Assembly: GCA_903231505.1 (NCBI GenBank)
Contig: CAFBRK010000137.1
Location: 1 to 64,000, forward strand
Reading direction: 5' to 3'
Length of the DNA: 64,000 nt
DNA from: Olavius algarvensis associated proteobacterium Delta 3
GTDB taxonomy: Bacteria; Desulfobacterota; Desulfobacteria; Desulfobacterales; CAFBRK01
In this document: piece by piece, positions 8,383-18,292 of the stretch
Layout of the letters: each line of letters begins with the position of its first letter
Position numbering within the stretch: position 1 is the first letter of the stretch
Notes under the pieces: generated by a model
Seen by the model: only the letters and a program-made list of their open reading frames with translations
The model's database searches: none
Told to the model about the DNA's origin: nothing
Program-made: the position numbers and the translations under genes

Positions 8383-9465
8383 TACCAGATTGCCGACATG
8401 TTTTTTCGCCTGGAAGCATTTCTGGGCCTCATGAATCTTCCGCAACGGAAATGTTTTTGCCAGCAGAGGCCGTAACTCGCTGTTTTCGATATAGCCGACA
8501 AGATCTCTGAAAATGTCCGCCCCCGTGATGGTGGCGCCGTGGAGTTCGAGATCCTTCAGGTAGATCGTCCGCATATCAATCTCGACCACAGGACCCGCAA
8601 TTGCTCCAGACGTCACATAACGGCCCCCCCGACACAGCGCATCGAGATACATCGGTACGTTCGACCCGCCCACGACATCGGCTACGACGTGCAGCTGACC
8701 TTCCGGAAGGCTGTCCTGAATGGCCGCCTCCAGTGCACCTGTGCCTCTGTCCAGAACCGAATCGGCACCCAGCTGACCTATGACGTCCATTTTAGAGCGG
8801 CTTGTTATCGCCAGCACCCAGGCACCCCGCCGCTTTGCCAGCTGTACCAGGGCAGAGCCCACGCCTCCGGAAGCGCCGGGTATCAAAATCGTTTCCGCCC
8901 GGCCCAGCCGAACCCGGGACAGCATGTTCTCACCCGTGGAGTAGGAGCAGGGAAAGGTCGCCAGTTCGGCGTCGCTCAATTCAGATTGAACAGCAACGGC
9001 ATTTTCCTGGGGAACTGTGGTATACTGGGCAAATCCCCCGTCCCGTTCACTCCCAAAATAACCGGTCAGATACCGGTTACCGGGATCAGCCGGGTCGCGC
9101 AAGACAGGGTCTACGAGAACCCGCTCCCCAATACGATCGGAAGACACGCCATCGCCGACGGCTGTGATGCGACCGGCCACGTCGGCTCCCTGGATGCGGG
9201 GGAACACAATTGGGGTTCCTCCCCACGAGGCGTCCTCTGTGATTGTGTCGCCCCCTTCACCCGGGACAGGTCCTTCCGTCGCGGCTTTTGAATACCAACC
9301 GATGCGGGTGTTGATATCCGTATTGTTCACACCGCAGGCACCCACTTTGATAAGCACCTCCCCATGGGCCGGTTTGGGCACAGGTATATCGTTCCGGACA
9401 ACCAGTTTGTCCAATCCCCCGTGTCCCGTGAGCACCGCGGCCGTCATTTGGCTCGAAATCGACAT
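8371..9465 (-). CDS. Medium-chain dehydrogenase/quinone-oxidoreductase family protein
   Basis: This 364-residue MDR-superfamily enzyme has a GroES-like N-terminal domain (VLIKVGACGVNNTDINTR) and a Rossmann domain with ILIPGASGGVGSALVQLAK near residues 190-210. The GASGGVG motif and AVLTGHGGLDKLVVRNDIP opening are typical of NADPH-dependent quinone or zinc-independent reductases. The Cys/His set of structural zinc sites is not evident. Substrate unknown. It is probably translated with the upstream QueG-like Fe-S gene (6-base gap). Confidence 0.85.
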   Translation of the reverse strand: MSISSQMTAAVLTGHGGLDKLVVRNDIPVPKPAHGEVLIKVGACGVNNTDINTRIGWYSKAATEGPVPGEGGDTITEDASWGGTPIVFPRIQGADVAGRITAVGDGVSSDRIGERVLVDPVLRDPADPGNRYLTGYFGSERDGGFAQYTTVPQENAVAVQSELSDAELATFPCSYSTGENMLSRVRLGRAETILIPGASGGVGSALVQLAKRRGAWVLAITSRSKMDVIGQLGADSVLDRGTGALEAAIQDSLPEGQLHVVADVVGGSNVPMYLDALCRGGRYVTSGAIAGPVVEIDMRTIYLKDLELHGATITGADIFRDLVGYIENSELRPLLAKTFPLRKIHEAQKCFQAKKHVGNLVLLP

Positions 9466-9471
9466 ATGCTT

Positions 9472-10218
9472 CTATCCCCCTGTTGCGCCTTGCCCCACGG
9501 GGCAGGCCAGTTCACATGCGCGACAGTACTTAATGACCGGATGTATCGGTTCCTTTTTAGTATGCCGCTGTTCCGGAGAACTGCGGGCAACATCCATATT
9601 CATCTGGACAAGGCACCGGTCCCGAATGTAGCGGCCCCGGGCAAAGGCCCGTTGCGGGCAGGCCTTCTGGCAGAATCGATCACACTCCGAGCATGGATCG
9701 AATCCTTCGAAGGGTTGGGTGGAAAGCAGATCACCCGCTATCAACATGGCGCGAAACCGGATCTGCGGACCCCATTCCGGATGAATCAGAAGGTTGTTGC
9801 GGCCGATGATTCCAAGCCCCGATAACACGGCGGCATCTTTGAGAAAAAGCCCGCCTTTTTCCACAGAATAGGGAAGCGGCTGTGCGTCCAGGCCATGGTT
9901 TTCGGCCAGCCACCCCGCCAACGCATCGGTGATATCCATGAGCCGGCGGTTGCCCCGGGTGTTGCCGCCTTCCCACCAGTCCAGCTCCGGGATATCCGCC
10001 GGATGCTGCAGTCCCAGGACCAGCACCCACCGGGCTCCCGGCAGCCATGGGGTAATGAATGTGTCATCCGTAGGGCATGTTGTTACGTTTATTTCAGACG
10101 CCCCCCGGTAAGAAAGGCCTTCTAATACGTCATCTAGTCCCACGATACCGGCCCGCACCCCTGGCGAAGATTCAGTATTTTCAATGATATCGGCAGTCCG
10201 GCGGCGGCTGCTGGTCAT
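9472..10218 (-). CDS. QueG-like double 4Fe-4S protein
   Basis: This 248-residue protein carries the paired Cys motifs of the 4Fe-4S double-cluster domain: CSECDRFCQKACP and CRACELACP, the latter near the C terminus. Upstream is the GLFLKDAAVLSGLGIIGRNN segment shared with epoxyqueuosine reductase and reductive-dehalogenase relatives. It is shorter than QueG (about 350-380 residues) and lacks the HEAT-like C terminus, so it is probably a paralog with another substrate. It is followed after 6 bases by the MDR reductase, suggesting a joint redox reaction. Confidence 0.75.
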   Translation of the reverse strand: MTSSRRRTADIIENTESSPGVRAGIVGLDDVLEGLSYRGASEINVTTCPTDDTFITPWLPGARWVLVLGLQHPADIPELDWWEGGNTRGNRRLMDITDALAGWLAENHGLDAQPLPYSVEKGGLFLKDAAVLSGLGIIGRNNLLIHPEWGPQIRFRAMLIAGDLLSTQPFEGFDPCSECDRFCQKACPQRAFARGRYIRDRCLVQMNMDVARSSPEQRHTKKEPIHPVIKYCRACELACPVGQGATGG

Positions 10219-10535
10219 GGGGACCGATCCTTCGGCCTGATACTTGCAATTGCAGTTTCGCGATCAACTTTCAGACACTATCTGGATAGCCCTATTTTGA
10301 GTGCGTGTCAAAAAGTGAGGCTCGACCCTATTTCGGCCTTATCCGGCAAATGGCCTGCGAACATACCGGCCTGGAGGTCGTCTCCGCTGAATGTGGTATG
10401 TGTCGGAGATCACCTTCCGTCGCTGCGGAATTTGATTTTTTTCTTAGTGTAGTTATATAGTTGCTAGTACCTAATCCGGCCGGCTCACCAGATACCAAAT
10501 TCCGGCGATCCGCTTAACTGAACTCAAGGACACCC
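10219..10535. other. Intergenic region
   Basis: About 320 bases between divergent genes. A T-rich tract and ATATAG-type sequences near 10440-10470 are plausible promoter material for the delta-60 gene, but no firm promoter is called. No coding sequence is seen. Confidence 0.45.
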
Positions 10536-13500
10536 ATGAAACCTACGTTGATCGATGCGGCAGTATCAAAGCGATGCCTACTGGTGACCTTTATCGCGGC
10601 GCTTGCCAGTGTCACGGTCCTGTTGACCACTGCGCAAACGGATGCCGCCCCGGGGGATCTGGATACCGGCTTCGGGACCAACGGTCGATTCACAACGGCC
10701 ATCGTTGCCGGCGGCGGTGCTGCCGGCCAGTGGGTGGCGCTTCAGGAAGACGGCAAAATCGTTGTGGCCGGAATCAGCGGCGAGGCTAATTTTTCCACCC
10801 CTGTGCGCTTTTCCGTGACACGTTTGGACGCAGACGGCACCCCGGATACCACTTTCGCCGGGTGCGATCCATCGAGCGATCCGTTGTGCGCCCCGGTGAC
10901 TGCAGACGGGACAACGGCGTTTTCCTTTGCATCGGGAGTCGAGGCCCGGGCCTATGCCGTGGCCATTCAGAGCGACGGCAAAATTGTGGTCGTCGGTTCC
11001 AGCGGGGTCCCAGGATCCGGTGTTGTCGAGTACGCCGTGGCACGGCTGACCACTACAGGTGCGTTGGACCCGGATTTCAACGGCGATGGGGACGATGATG
11101 GGCGGGTGCGATTCAACATAAATACCGGAACCGAAGAACAGGGGCAGAATGTGGCCATCCAGCCGGACGGCAAGATCGTCGTTGTGGGAAATGCCGGTGC
11201 CGGCAGCAGCGGTCTCGTCGGATTCGGGATTGCCCGCTTAAACAGTGACGGCAGCTTCGATTTGGGCTTCGGCACCAATGGCGTGGCACGTGGCTCCCTG
11301 TCCAGCGGTGAGGATACCGCTTACGACCTCGCCTTCCAGAGCGATGGCAAGATCATTGTGGCGGGCACCAGCAATGAGACCGGTATCGGCCTATCCGAGT
11401 TTGGTGTGGTTCGGCTCGAAAGTGACGGGGATCTGGATGCCACGTTCGGCACCGGCGGTGTCTCCACCGTCTCCATCTCGTCCGGGACCAGTGACGCGGC
11501 CCGGACGGTGGCGATCCAGGGGGATGGGAAAATCGTTGCCGCCGGAATAGCCGGGCGCGGCAGCTCGAACGCGGATTTCGGCCTGGCCCGATGGAACACC
11601 AGTGGAAACCTGGATCCCACATTTGGAAGCGGGGGTAAACTGAGGCTCCCCTTTTCCAATGTGGAGGACGGTGCCGAAGGGGTGGCGATCCAGCCCGATG
11701 GAAAGATCGTCGTTGCCGGTTTCAGAGCGAAAGGCACCGTCAACGCCGAGTTTGCCCTGGCGCGGCTGGACACCGACGGTTCCCTGGACACATCGTTTGG
11801 CAGCGACGGGCGGGTGGACACGGCCTTTTCCAACCTGAACGATGCCGCTTTCGGCGTGGTGCTCCAGCCGGATGGAAAGATCGTGGCCGCCGGGCTCAAG
11901 GCCGAGGGAAACCTTAACGGCGAGTTTGCCGTCGCCCGATACCTGGGGGATACCGGAGGGCTGGACACCAGCTTCGGATCCGATGGTACCGGCACCGTTA
12001 CCACGGACATCAACGGCGGCGATGACGAGGGCAGTGGGTTGGCTCTTCAATCCAACGGGGATATCGTGGTGGCCGGGCTCAGTGAAACCACACCCACTTC
12101 GAACATCTTCCATTTTCCGGTGGCCACTTACGATCGAAACGGTATCCTTCGATTTGAGGTGAGCTCGCCGAACCTGTCCAATAATGACCGGGGCCAGGCC
12201 GTTGCCGTGCAATCGGACGGTAAGATTCTCGTAGCGGGAATTACCGGCGAAGGTAGTGGAAATTCTGATTTTATGCTGGCACGATACAATGCCAATGGGA
12301 GTGCGGATACCACCTTTGGCGGCGGGGACGGGATGGTCGCTACCGATTTTGACACCCGGGATGATCGGGCCTATGCCGTGGCCATTCAGGAGGACGGCAA
12401 AATTGTCGTCGCCGGCAACGCCCTTGATAACACTTCCGGACAGACGGAGATCGCCGTCGCCCGTTACCTGGTTGACGGGACTCTGGATCCGGACTTTGAC
12501 ACCGATGGCAGAGTGATGACTTTCGTTCCGGGTTCCAGCGGAGATGGGGCATTTGCCGTCGTCATCCAACCCGATGGTGCGATCGTGGTGGCGGGCGAAA
12601 GCGATGACGGATCGGATCGGAACTTTGCTCTGGTCCGGTACCTCACCGGCGGGGCACCGGATCCTGCGTTTGGTACCATTGGAATTGTAACGAGTGATTT
12701 CGACTCCATGGACGATCAGGCCCTGGGGTTAGTGCTCCAGGACAATGAAAAAATCATTGTTGTCGGCAAGGCTGAATTAAGCGCCGCCGGAAGCAGCGCA
12801 TTCGCCATTGCACAATTTAACAGCGACGGTTCCCCGGACAACACCTTCGGCACATGGGTAAATAACGGCCAGACAGCGCTCCAGTTTTCCCAACGCGATG
12901 ACCGGGCGACATCCGTCGCGCTCCAGACCACCGGTAACATTATTGTGGCCGGGGTGGCCAACGAGGGCGGTGGTGAATCGGAATTCGGGATTGCCCGGCT
13001 CGACCGGGACGGTGCTCTGGATACGTCTTTTGGCGTCAACGGCCTGCTGAGGACCGGGATTACCCTGAACAATGACGGTGCCCTGGCTGTGGCGGTGAGG
13101 CCAGACAACAACGTTATCGCTGCCGGCCTGGCCAACGGCGGCAGCCCGTCGAACTTCGCTCTCGCCCAATACGGCAGTTTCATAACGGGAGTGGCGCCAC
13201 CCGCGGGCGGCGACGACGACAGCGGTGGCGGCTGTTTTATCGCCACGGCGGCATACGGTTCTCCCATGGATTCCCACGTGCAGGTGCTGCGGGACTTTCG
13301 CGATCGCTTCCTGCTGCCCCATTCAATCGGGCACGGAATCGTGAGATATTATTGCCGGTATTCGCCGCCGGTGGCCGATGCGATTGCCACACAGGACACG
13401 GTAAAACATCTGGTGCGGGCCGCATTGGTTCCGCTGGTCGGTTTGAGTTGGCTGGCCGTGACCTTGGGAAGCGGTGGCTTCCGTCTACTCATGCTTGTGG

Positions 13501-13565
13501 GCCTGATCGGCGTTAGTGCACGTTTCCTTCGGCAACGGAATCCCATCCGCCCGGGAATAGAATAA
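10536..13565 (+). CDS. Delta-60 repeat surface protein with CFI-box C terminus
   Basis: This 1009-residue exported protein has an N-terminal signal peptide (to about residue 38, ...TDAAPG). It then has about 14 repeats of roughly 60 residues carrying the signature QxDGKIVVAG, each with LDxxFGxxG, the delta-60 repeat that forms a beta-propeller-like array. Near residue 900 comes GGCFIATAAYGSPMDSHV, a CFI-box, followed by a helical tail with two hydrophobic segments. This is the layout of the CFI-box-CTERM proteins, whose tail probably anchors or sorts the protein. Long repeats and low substrate information suggest adhesion or an extracellular role. Confidence 0.9.
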   Translation: MKPTLIDAAVSKRCLLVTFIAALASVTVLLTTAQTDAAPGDLDTGFGTNGRFTTAIVAGGGAAGQWVALQEDGKIVVAGISGEANFSTPVRFSVTRLDADGTPDTTFAGCDPSSDPLCAPVTADGTTAFSFASGVEARAYAVAIQSDGKIVVVGSSGVPGSGVVEYAVARLTTTGALDPDFNGDGDDDGRVRFNINTGTEEQGQNVAIQPDGKIVVVGNAGAGSSGLVGFGIARLNSDGSFDLGFGTNGVARGSLSSGEDTAYDLAFQSDGKIIVAGTSNETGIGLSEFGVVRLESDGDLDATFGTGGVSTVSISSGTSDAARTVAIQGDGKIVAAGIAGRGSSNADFGLARWNTSGNLDPTFGSGGKLRLPFSNVEDGAEGVAIQPDGKIVVAGFRAKGTVNAEFALARLDTDGSLDTSFGSDGRVDTAFSNLNDAAFGVVLQPDGKIVAAGLKAEGNLNGEFAVARYLGDTGGLDTSFGSDGTGTVTTDINGGDDEGSGLALQSNGDIVVAGLSETTPTSNIFHFPVATYDRNGILRFEVSSPNLSNNDRGQAVAVQSDGKILVAGITGEGSGNSDFMLARYNANGSADTTFGGGDGMVATDFDTRDDRAYAVAIQEDGKIVVAGNALDNTSGQTEIAVARYLVDGTLDPDFDTDGRVMTFVPGSSGDGAFAVVIQPDGAIVVAGESDDGSDRNFALVRYLTGGAPDPAFGTIGIVTSDFDSMDDQALGLVLQDNEKIIVVGKAELSAAGSSAFAIAQFNSDGSPDNTFGTWVNNGQTALQFSQRDDRATSVALQTTGNIIVAGVANEGGGESEFGIARLDRDGALDTSFGVNGLLRTGITLNNDGALAVAVRPDNNVIAAGLANGGSPSNFALAQYGSFITGVAPPAGGDDDSGGGCFIATAAYGSPMDSHVQVLRDFRDRFLLPHSIGHGIVRYYCRYSPPVADAIATQDTVKHLVRAALVPLVGLSWLAVTLGSGGFRLLMLVGLIGVSARFLRQRNPIRPGIE

Positions 13566-13636
13566 ATTGCTGTTCCCGAGCATCATTTCAACCCAACCGG
13601 GCACAACTCTAAACGAACACGATCAGGAGAAAAACG

Positions 13637-14935
13637 ATGACACTGTATTCCGACCGGAACCAGATACTGGGTACCGAAAACGCGTTTAAAATCGGCCCGC
13701 ATATCGTTCGGGTCGAATCACGTGGAACGCCGGTGGTCAAGCTGAATCTGGGCGAGCCGGATTTCAGTGCACCCCCGTGGGTCAAAGAGGAAGTCATCCG
13801 GCAGATCGAACGGGATAATTCCCATTACTGTGACCCCAAGGGGATTCTTCCGCTCAGAGCCGCCATCGCCGCGCAAATCAATCGTACCCGGGGGCTCGAT
13901 GTCACACCCGAACATGTGTGCGTGTTCCCCGGGGGGAAACCGTCCATCGGATTTGCCCAGCAAATCTACTGTAACCCGGGCGATGAAATTATCTATCCGA
14001 GTCCGGGGTTTCCCATCTATGAATCTTTTATCCGCTACATCGGTGCCGTTCCCGTTCCGCTCCATCTTCCGGAAGACCAAAACTTCACGTTCACTCCCGA
14101 ACAACTGGCTGAGCATATCTCCCCCAAAACCAAACTCATTATATTTAATTTTCCGTCCAACCCGACCGGCGGTGTGGCTTCCAGGGAGCAGCTCGAAGCC
14201 ATTGCCGCCGTTATCGAGAAGCAGTGTGGGGACGGTGTGCGTATCTATTCGGACGAGATCTATGAGAACATCCTCTTTGACGGACAGGCGCATATCTCCA
14301 TCGCCTCCGTACCGGGGATGCGCCAACGGACCATCATCAGCAGCGGCATGTCCAAGTCCTTCGCGTGGACCGGCGGCCGGGTGGGCTACGCGGTGATGCC
14401 GACCACCGAAGAGGCCGATGCCTTTAAAAACCTGAACATCAATTATTTTTCATGTGTGCCGCCCTACAATCAGGAAGGGGCCAGGGAAGCCCTGGAGAAC
14501 CCCAAGTCCGAGCCCTGGATGGCGGAGATGACGAAAACTTTCGAGATGCGCAGGGACGTGATCCAGGAGCGGCTCAATGCCATCGACGGGATTACGTGCC
14601 AGCAGCCCGGCGGGGCGTTTTATCTCTTTCCGAATATCGCCGGACTCTGCCGGCGGCTGGGCGTGTTCGACGCCTTTGACGGGCTTCCGGCGGACATAAA
14701 GAGCGGCACGTCCCCCTCGAAACTGTTCCAGATGTTCGCACTTTACGAGCACCAGGTGGCGGTCATGGACCGCAACTCCTTCGGCGTAATCGGAGCCGAT
14801 GATCTTCACTTTTTGAGACTGTCCATCGCCGCGGACCTGGAAACCCTCGAAGAAGGCATCCGGCGCATCGCGGCCGCCGGAGAAGATCGTTCCGGATTCC
14901 GCGGCTTCATGAACGCAACACAGCACCTTATTTAA
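13637..14935 (+). CDS. Pyridoxal-phosphate class I/II aminotransferase
   Basis: This 432-residue fold-type I aminotransferase follows a CAGGAG ribosome-binding site at the ATG. Motifs in order: NLGEPDFSAPPWV, the NPTGG loop (SNPTGGVAS), DEIYENILFDG for the cofactor-nitrogen Asp, and SGMSKSFAWTGGRVGY with the Schiff-base Lys. The C-terminal Arg segment is FLRLSIA. It belongs to the aspartate/alanine/LL-diaminopimelate-type group, and the amino-acid substrate cannot be assigned. A 30-residue insertion before the C-terminal domain (FDAFDGLPADIKSGTSPSK) is typical of some subgroups. It is followed by the AI-2E permease. Confidence 0.9.
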   Translation: MTLYSDRNQILGTENAFKIGPHIVRVESRGTPVVKLNLGEPDFSAPPWVKEEVIRQIERDNSHYCDPKGILPLRAAIAAQINRTRGLDVTPEHVCVFPGGKPSIGFAQQIYCNPGDEIIYPSPGFPIYESFIRYIGAVPVPLHLPEDQNFTFTPEQLAEHISPKTKLIIFNFPSNPTGGVASREQLEAIAAVIEKQCGDGVRIYSDEIYENILFDGQAHISIASVPGMRQRTIISSGMSKSFAWTGGRVGYAVMPTTEEADAFKNLNINYFSCVPPYNQEGAREALENPKSEPWMAEMTKTFEMRRDVIQERLNAIDGITCQQPGGAFYLFPNIAGLCRRLGVFDAFDGLPADIKSGTSPSKLFQMFALYEHQVAVMDRNSFGVIGADDLHFLRLSIAADLETLEEGIRRIAAAGEDRSGFRGFMNATQHLI

Positions 14936-15066
14936 TTCATGTAATCGAACGCTTCCCGGTTTGTTTCGATAAGCGTGCTTTCAAACCTGGATGTATTGGG
15001 CATGGTTCACGGGATCGCTCCCCTGAAAGGGGCTTCCCACGCAGCTACAGGAATCTCTCAGATTGA

Positions 15067-16170
15067 ATGGTCATGGATAAAGAAGCACTCAACAGACGGG
15101 CGTTACTCGTCGTCGTGCTGTTCATCTCCGCCCTGTTTCTGGCGATGATTCGCCAGTTCCTCATGGCCATTGTCCTGGCCGGCATATTTTCTTCGATGGC
15201 CTACCCATTATACCGGAAATTACGGGACACGTTTCGCGGGAGGCGGCATCTGGCGTCGATTATTACCGTTCTCCTGATTGTCTGTGTTGTCCTGATCCCC
15301 CTCGGGGGGCTGATCGGGATGGTCGCCTCCGAGGCCATCAAAGTGGGTGGCGCCGCCAAACCATGGGTGGAAAAGCAGTTGGCCGAACCCGGCGCCTTGT
15401 CCGGCGCGCTCCAGTCTGTTCCGTTTTACGAAAACATCGAGCCGTACCGACAGCAGATTCTGAAGAAGGCCGGTGAACTGGTTGGAAGCATCAGCAAGTT
15501 TATTCTCAACAAACTCTCTTCCGTGACGTTGGGTACGGTCAATTTGATATTTACCAGCTTTGTCATGCTTTACTGCATGTTCTTCTTTTTCATAGACGGT
15601 CGGCAACTGCTCGACCGGATACTCTACTATGTGCCGCTGAAGGATCGGGACGAACGCCAGATACTGGATAAATTCACATCGGTGACCCGGGCAACCATCA
15701 AAGGAACCCTTCTCATCGGACTGCTCCAGGGGGGGCTGGCCGGGTTGGCCTTTCACGTGGTGGGCATTCCGAGTGCCGTGTTCTGGGGGGCCATCATGGC
15801 CGTTCTCTCGATCATCCCCGCCGTGGGATCGGCCTTGATCTGGGTGCCGGCCGCCATTGTACTGATCGCCACGGGCAAAGTGGCCGGCGGCATCGGCCTT
15901 GCGGCCTTCTGCGGAATCCTCGTCGGAAGCCTGGACAACCTGCTGCGTCCGGCTCTGGTCGGCAAAGACACCCAGATGCACGAGCTGATGATCTTCTTCG
16001 GTACCCTGGGCGGCATTTTCTTGTTCGGCATCCCCGGGATGTTCATCGGGCCGATCATTGCCGCGCTGTTTGTGACTGTTTGGGAAATCTACGGTGTGGC
16101 ATTCAAGGACGTCCTGCCCAAGGTCGCTCCGGGCGATGAAGAGCACCCCCCGGAGCGTGTTGAAGAGTAA
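15067..16170 (+). CDS. AI-2E family transporter
   Basis: This 367-residue polytopic membrane protein has about eight hydrophobic segments (for example VLFISALFLAMIRQFLMAIV, IITVLLIVCVVLIPLGGLIG and LVGSLDNLLRPALVGK). The C-terminal GTLGGIFLFGIPGMFIGPII loop is diagnostic of the AI-2E/PerM family. Members include autoinducer-2 exporters and Na+/H+ antiporters; the substrate here is unknown. A second ATG six bases downstream is an equally possible start. Confidence 0.9.
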   Translation: MVMDKEALNRRALLVVVLFISALFLAMIRQFLMAIVLAGIFSSMAYPLYRKLRDTFRGRRHLASIITVLLIVCVVLIPLGGLIGMVASEAIKVGGAAKPWVEKQLAEPGALSGALQSVPFYENIEPYRQQILKKAGELVGSISKFILNKLSSVTLGTVNLIFTSFVMLYCMFFFFIDGRQLLDRILYYVPLKDRDERQILDKFTSVTRATIKGTLLIGLLQGGLAGLAFHVVGIPSAVFWGAIMAVLSIIPAVGSALIWVPAAIVLIATGKVAGGIGLAAFCGILVGSLDNLLRPALVGKDTQMHELMIFFGTLGGIFLFGIPGMFIGPIIAALFVTVWEIYGVAFKDVLPKVAPGDEEHPPERVEE

Positions 16171-16699
16171 CCATGAGCACAGGACTGCCATCCCAAGGAC
16201 CCAACGGATTCAAGAATAGTGCGTTAGCGCAGCCATGGGTCGGTAGCGGTGCATTGACAGAAGCTTTCTTGACCGGTAAAGTCGGGTTTACTGGGACAGC
16301 CCCGGGAAACCCCTTTTGGAGGTGTCACCGGACGTTAGGATGAGGTGCCCGGCATCACCTGAGATCATCCCACGAACTTCCGTCTGCTCCTGATTGATCC
16401 GCTATTTCCTGCTCTCGACGATGCCTCGGCCCTGAATCTCTTCGGGGGATCGTCTTCGATGCCACCTCCCAGACGCGATCAGCCTCGGTCTTCTGCCGCT
16501 GTTTTCTCGCCATTGTCAGAGTTTCGTTCCGAATCCAAGCTCTCGGTTCGGAGTCCGGATTTTTCACTGCAAGCGGTACGTCGGTCGTGGGGCTTCAGGG
16601 ATGGAAATTCCAACCTTTCCCCGATGAGCGACATCGTCGCGTGTCGTAGAATCGTTGTACGTTTATACCCGTGAACCATTCTTATCCGCCGAAAACATC
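16171..16699. other. Intergenic region with a dispersed repeat
   Basis: About 530 bases with no convincing gene. Near 16627-16670 is a palindrome-containing segment (core GCGACATCGTCGC) that is closely similar to one at 19749-19795, also just upstream of a plus-strand gene. A TTGACA followed by TAAAGT with 17-base spacing occurs at 16253, far from the kinase start. Confidence 0.5.
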
Positions 16700-18244
16700 A
16701 TGGACACCGAAAACAAATTCGAGCACTGCCTGTTGATTCGGGTCGGCGTTGTAGCCAAGGGAAACCGCTGCCTGTCGATCATGCGGATGCTGGATTCCGT
16801 CCGGCCCGGCCGGATCCGACTGAAACTCATGTGCCTGGCCCCGATTGTAAAGTCGGCGGCCTGTTATAAATTCGCGGGAGAAATGGGCATTCAGATTTTC
16901 GACGATTACCGGGAATTGCTCTACCAGAAATCCCTCGATCTGATTCTTGAAATGACCGGCGATCCAAAGATCCTGGCCGAACTGGTCACGGGCAAACCGT
17001 CGTCTGTCGGTATCCTGGACCGACAGGCGTCCATGCTGGTCTTCGATATGGTGAATCTCGACGAACGTGTCGCCGAAAAGGAGTCCGAGATCAGTCTGGC
17101 CACGTCCTTTGCGTCGGCTCTTCTGGAGGCGTCTCCGGATGCGGTGCTGGTGATGGATCGAAATTATCGGATCATCAATTGCAACGACTCAACGCTGATC
17201 ACCGGAGGGCGAGGAAGAGAAAGCATCCTCGGCAAATACTGCTACCAGGTGATTCATGGCGCACTGCAGCCATGTAACAGCACCGACCGGGTCTGTCCGA
17301 TGCAGATCGCCCTGCGGACCGGGAAGCCTGAGCGGGCCATGCACGAGATCAAGACTCCGGATGGCGATATTCGACTCTGCCATGTAACCACTTACCCGCT
17401 GTTCAATCGCCTGGGCGAAATCATACAGGTCGTCGATGTGATCCGAGACATCACCAAAGATCTTACGACCCAGGTGGAAGCACGCACCCAGGCCATCAAG
17501 GACGACTTGAACCTGATCGTCCAGGAGGACCGGTTGGTTTCCCTGGGGCGCCTGGTGGCCTCGGTGTGCCATGAGATCAACAATCCGATTGCCAGCATCG
17601 TCACCTTCAACAAGTTGATAAAGTCTCACATCGAAGACGGCACGCTCCCCCCCGAAGGGCTGGCGGGCTTTGACCGCTATTTGGAATTGTCTGTGCGTGA
17701 AGCGATGCGGTGCGGGGGCATTGTCAAGAATCTACTCACCTTCGCGAGGCAAAAGGGGATCGAGCCGCGGGAGATCGACCTTATTGAAATGGTCGACACC
17801 ATCATGCAACTGGTCGGCCACCAACTCGAAATGGCCGATGTCACGTATGGGGTGGCGCTGCCGGATCCCCCATTTCGGGTGTGGGGCGACTATGCCCAGA
17901 TACAACAATGCCTCATGAACTTGATCTTCAATGCCATTGAATCCATGGCCGGCGGGGGACATTTGAGCATCATCGGCGGGATAGACAATGCCCGCAGCCG
18001 AAAGTGGATCACCGTGTCGGATACCGGGTGCGGCATCGCTGAAAACGATCTTCCTCGAATTTTCGAGCCCTTTTACTCCACTAAATTGGATGGGAAGGGC
18101 GTGGGACTGGGGCTGTCCATGGTCTATGGCATCGTTCGACAACATCAGGGTTCGGTGGAGGTGGAAAGTGAAGTGGGGAATGGGACGGTGTTTAAAATCA
18201 ACCTGCCGGCCGGAGACGACACCATGACACCCCCGGAATCGTAA
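16700..18244 (+). CDS. Sensor histidine kinase with Rossmann-like and Cys-PAS domains
   Basis: This kinase has 514 residues if started at the ATG before DTENKFEH; the frame opens earlier, so the start is uncertain. The first about 120 residues look like a nucleotide/dehydrogenase-type alpha/beta domain (VGVVAKGNRCLSIMRMLDSV, LDLILEMTGDPKILAEL). A PAS domain follows with the Cys-rich run GKYCYQVIHGALQPC and VCPMQIALRTGKP. The kinase core has the H-box SVCHEINNPIASI, then N, G1 (DTGCGIAENDLP) and G2 (GKGVGLGLSMVYGI) boxes. The sigma-54 regulator 48 bases downstream is its likely partner. The Cys-PAS may sense redox or bind metal (inference). Confidence 0.88.
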   Translation: MDTENKFEHCLLIRVGVVAKGNRCLSIMRMLDSVRPGRIRLKLMCLAPIVKSAACYKFAGEMGIQIFDDYRELLYQKSLDLILEMTGDPKILAELVTGKPSSVGILDRQASMLVFDMVNLDERVAEKESEISLATSFASALLEASPDAVLVMDRNYRIINCNDSTLITGGRGRESILGKYCYQVIHGALQPCNSTDRVCPMQIALRTGKPERAMHEIKTPDGDIRLCHVTTYPLFNRLGEIIQVVDVIRDITKDLTTQVEARTQAIKDDLNLIVQEDRLVSLGRLVASVCHEINNPIASIVTFNKLIKSHIEDGTLPPEGLAGFDRYLELSVREAMRCGGIVKNLLTFARQKGIEPREIDLIEMVDTIMQLVGHQLEMADVTYGVALPDPPFRVWGDYAQIQQCLMNLIFNAIESMAGGGHLSIIGGIDNARSRKWITVSDTGCGIAENDLPRIFEPFYSTKLDGKGVGLGLSMVYGIVRQHQGSVEVESEVGNGTVFKINLPAGDDTMTPPES

Positions 18245-18292
18245 ACTCACGATCCCGAAGTTTGGAGATTATTTCTGAAAAGGGGACACAGC

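Noticed and set aside
16253-16281. TTGACA-17-TAAAGT as a promoter for the kinase at 16700
   Set aside because: It is about 420 bases from the start codon and the -10 match is weak; kept only as a note in the intergenic entry.
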